NCBI GenBank assembly: GCA_027084145.1
Contig: JALWLM010000528.1
Location: 1 to 8,975, forward strand
DNA: 8,975 nucleotides
Source of the DNA: Crocinitomicaceae bacterium
Lineage (GTDB): Bacteria > Bacteroidota > Bacteroidia > Flavobacteriales_D > Crocinitomicaceae
Reading direction: 5' to 3'
Positions 6,533 through 8,975 of this stretch are shown here, piece after piece. Numbering within the stretch: position 1 is the stretch's first letter; each line of letters opens with the position of its first letter. Both the position numbers and the translations under genes were made by a program. The notes beneath the pieces are model-generated. The model was not told where the DNA came from and did no database searches. It was given only the letters and a program-made list of their open reading frames with translations.

Positions 6533-6830
6533 AAAACAGATGATAAGCAATGCAACGAGATTAAAGTTAATAAATGAAAAATTAAACATCATACTTGGCG
6601 AAGGCAATGAAAAGAATTTAGAATCAGTAAAAAGAGAATTATTAGAATTGTTGAAACCGAATGAGTGGAATGTATTTGTTGAAGGCAATTTAGAAAAGGC
6701 AATGGAAGTTGATTTTAATAAGTTTGCGACAGTAGTTACAGAAACAACAGGATTAAAACTTGAAGAAATATCAGTTTTTAGATTTTATTCAGTTTTAGGA
6801 TATCTACAAGAGAAAAACAAGAAACAATGA
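6486..6830 (+). CDS. Tail assembly chaperone C-terminal extension (T-like part of the long form)
   Basis: Listed from the first codon after the A run; the frame contributes 114 residues to a fused product. It starts IEQDLEVYFDDFFNNKKQM and continues as a charged helical domain (LKLINEKLNIILGEG, then NLESVKRELLELLKPNEWNVFVEG), ending KKQ. No ATG exists in this frame until 6540, seven bases after the upstream stop. A separate 96-residue protein from that ATG, or a 110-residue one from a TTG at 6498, is the alternative to frameshifting. The bases 6486-6540 read as ordinary coding sequence in this frame, which favours fusion. It ends in an ATGA overlap with the tape measure start, the normal neighbour of a GT-type gene. 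Expected to bind the tape measure protein during tail assembly. Confidence 0.6.
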   Translation: MEQDLEVYFDDFFNNKKQMISNATRLKLINEKLNIILGEGNEKNLESVKRELLELLKPNEWNVFVEGNLEKAMEVDFNKFATVVTETTGLKLEEISVFRFYSVLGYLQEKNKKQ

Positions 6831-8975
6831 GCCAAAATGTAATCGTTAAATATAGCGACTTCTTTCAAGATGACGGGGGGTTCAAAAAAGTAAAACAAGA
6901 CTTCACGAAGCTTGGTGATGAATTAATTGCCAAAGCCAAAGAAATACGAGAAAAATCTAAAATAATCAATGTTGAAGATACTGAAAGCATTAATAAGTTA
7001 ATGCAGGAAACAAACTCATTAGTAGAATTACGAAAAAGATATAAACAAAGTTTATCGCAGATTGAAAAGTTAGAAAAGCGGTTGGCACAAACTCGTAAAA
7101 AATCACAATCGGCAATAACCAAAGAAACAGAAGCTTTAAAGAAAAATAGACAAGAGCAACGATTAATCGCAAAAATAAAGAACACACAAGCCGGCACAAT
7201 AGAAAATCTCCGAGTTAAACTTGCACTTGTTTCAATAGCTTGGGCTAAACTAACAGAAGAAGAGATTAAAAACACAAAAAGAGGTCGCCGGTTAAACGAA
7301 AGCAAAAAACAATTAACAGAAACATTAAAGAAATTAGAACGTGCAACGTCTGATAATCGCCGTAATGTAGGAAACTATATGGGAGCGGTTAATAAATTAC
7401 GAGGTTCGTTTATAAATCTTGCTTCGGCAATGGGAGTGAGTTTAGGGTTGTTTGGTGCTTTCAGATTAATACGTTCATCTATTTCTATTGTTCGTGATTT
7501 TGAAAAGCGTAATGCTACATTATCAGGTGTTTTGAATGTAGAAAAAACAGAAATGCAAGACTTGATTAAACAAGCGAAGCATCTTGGTGCAACGACAGTC
7601 AAAACAGCAACAGAAGTGACGGAACTTCAAATCGCTTATGCTCGTCTTGGTTTTTCTCAATCAGAAATACTTGATATGACAGAAGCTACAATCGGGGCTT
7701 CAATAGCGATGAATGCTCAATTAGATGAAACGGCTAACTTAATTGGAGCAGTTGTTCGTTCTTATGACAATTTATCATCAAAAGACTCGGAACATATAGC
7801 CGAAGTTTTAACAGCCGGAACAACAAAATCAGCTTTAACATTTGAAAAGTTAAAAATTGCTTTACCGAAAGTTCTCGGAGCGGCGAATACTTTAAATATT
7901 GGATTGGAAGAAGTGGTAGCAACACTCGGAAAATTATCAGATGCAGGTATTGAGGCATCAATAGCCGGAACAAGTTTAAGGAAAGTTTATTCGAGTGCCG
8001 CAAAACACGGCGTTGATTATCGTAAAGCAATAGACGGTATTATTCATAGTCAAAATAAATATGCCGATGCGGTTAAATATTTTGGCGAGAGAGCGGCTGT
8101 TTCAGCTCTAATCATAGCAAATAACGTATCAGGTTTAGATGAGTTGCAGAAAGGGCTTGAAAATGCGAATGTCGTGCAAAAGCTTGTTAATAAAGAAATA
8201 AATACGCTTGACGGTTCATTGAAGTTATTAAAAAGTGCTTGGGAAAGCTTTATATTAGATATGAACGATGCAAGCGGAAGCGGAACGGCTTTATCGCACT
8301 CAATCAGATTTCTTGCAGAAAATTTAAGATTGATTTTTAAATTATTGGCAATAGGTGTTTCGGCTTGGGTTTCGTATAATCTTGTTCAAAAAGCCGGTAA
8401 TGTTATAACACTTGCAAAAACTTCATTAACTCGTATTTATACGGCTGTTATGATAAGACAGACAGCCGCAGTCGAAGGAGCGACAGTTGCACAAGAAGCT
8501 TTCAATATAGCCACAAAATCGACCCCTTTGGGATTTGTTATTGCAATGCTGACATCTGTTATAGTTGCATATGTATCATTCAAAGATAATGTGTCAAGGG
8601 CAGAGAAAGCTCAAAAGCGTTTTAATAAGGCAATGAAAGAAGGAAAGGAAATTGCACGTAAATCAATAACAGAAATAGATAAATATGTCGATTCTCAATT
8701 AACACGATTACAAATAGAAAGAGATAGAAAAATAGCCAATGATGAAAAGAATAAACAGAAATATGAATTGGAATATCTTAAAAAGAAAAAAGATTATTTG
8801 GATTATTCAGCAAAGGTTGAAGAAGCAAATATTAAACGTTTACAGGCAGAACAGCAAAGCATAGAAAAAATGTTCAAATATCGTTCCGGTTATAAAGACG
8901 GCAAGGCAATTTACAAAACAGATTCTATCGGATTGAAAGGATATGAAAGATATGGAAAAGTTAAAGGTGAATTAC
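6827..8975 (+). CDS. Tail tape measure protein, TP901 family, 3' partial
   Basis: 716 codons are visible; the frame is open at the right edge, so the C-terminus is missing. It sets tail length and is injected with the DNA. Residues 52-180 are charged coiled coil. The core from about 225 (FEKRNATLSGVLN) through LGATTVKTATEVTELQIAYA (253-272) and ASIAGTSLRKVYSSA to LKSAWESFILDMND (about 468-481) carries the hallmark order of TP901 tape measure proteins: 'A-x-L-G', 'T-x-x-E', 'M-x-x-L-A/SDAGI-x-x-T-x-LR' and 'L-x-x-x-W-E-x-F'. Two hydrophobic stretches follow (LIFKLLAIGVSAWVSYNLV at 502-520 and PLGFVIAMLTSVIVAYVSF at 567-585), potential membrane-inserting segments, then another long coiled coil (about 590-690). 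The ATG overlaps the chaperone stop as ATGA. Confidence 0.92.
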   Translation, partial: MSQNVIVKYSDFFQDDGGFKKVKQDFTKLGDELIAKAKEIREKSKIINVEDTESINKLMQETNSLVELRKRYKQSLSQIEKLEKRLAQTRKKSQSAITKETEALKKNRQEQRLIAKIKNTQAGTIENLRVKLALVSIAWAKLTEEEIKNTKRGRRLNESKKQLTETLKKLERATSDNRRNVGNYMGAVNKLRGSFINLASAMGVSLGLFGAFRLIRSSISIVRDFEKRNATLSGVLNVEKTEMQDLIKQAKHLGATTVKTATEVTELQIAYARLGFSQSEILDMTEATIGASIAMNAQLDETANLIGAVVRSYDNLSSKDSEHIAEVLTAGTTKSALTFEKLKIALPKVLGAANTLNIGLEEVVATLGKLSDAGIEASIAGTSLRKVYSSAAKHGVDYRKAIDGIIHSQNKYADAVKYFGERAAVSALIIANNVSGLDELQKGLENANVVQKLVNKEINTLDGSLKLLKSAWESFILDMNDASGSGTALSHSIRFLAENLRLIFKLLAIGVSAWVSYNLVQKAGNVITLAKTSLTRIYTAVMIRQTAAVEGATVAQEAFNIATKSTPLGFVIAMLTSVIVAYVSFKDNVSRAEKAQKRFNKAMKEGKEIARKSITEIDKYVDSQLTRLQIERDRKIANDEKNKQKYELEYLKKKKDYLDYSAKVEEANIKRLQAEQQSIEKMFKYRSGYKDGKAIYKTDSIGLKGYERYGKVKGEL

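Noticed and set aside
6865..7305. 146-codon open frame on the minus strand inside the tape measure gene
   Set aside because: It is antisense to a well-supported coiled-coil coding region; its Ser/Leu/Phe-rich product is the usual mirror of Lys/Glu/Gln-rich codons. The other minus-strand frames (211-423, 2458-2667, 6467-6688, 7375-7602, 7734-8030) were rejected for the same reason.

Overview
The window is a continuous piece of a tailed-phage (Caudoviricetes) genome or prophage. All ten genes lie on the + strand and cover the end of the head module and the start of the tail module. The DNA is A+T-rich. Several genes have A-rich leaders with no convincing Shine-Dalgarno, and codon choice leans to AAA, GAA and TTA, which together fit a phage of a Bacteroidota host. 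This host call is inference from composition and start-site style. No integrase, repressor, lysis or replication gene is present, so lifestyle cannot be judged.

Left part, head (11-2654): a small coiled-coil protein with a possible SAP/HeH-like C-terminus, a 319-residue coiled-coil protein that looks like a capsid scaffold, and a 352-residue protein with the layout of an HK97-fold major capsid protein. A probable intrinsic terminator (2697-2734) sits in the only sizeable gap, just after the capsid gene.

Middle, connector region (2752-4967): an unrecognised 380-residue protein with two CxxC pairs, a protein resembling the HK97 gp10-like head-tail joining group, and a 220-residue protein in the tail-completion slot with a four-cysteine C-terminus.

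Right part, tail (4972 to the end): a small fibre-like beta-sandwich protein, a coupled 171-residue protein of unknown role, two overlapping frames that look like a tail assembly chaperone pair joined by frameshifting at a run of twelve A, and a TP901-type tape measure protein that runs off the right edge. Three successive start/stop overlaps of the ATGA type couple the tail genes.

The strongest points are the noncanonical (+1 or -2) frameshift geometry in the chaperone pair, the fibre-like cassette where the major tail tube gene would be expected, and the recurring cysteine clusters in the connector genes. I see no sign of a defence system, CRISPR array, transposon or RNA gene.
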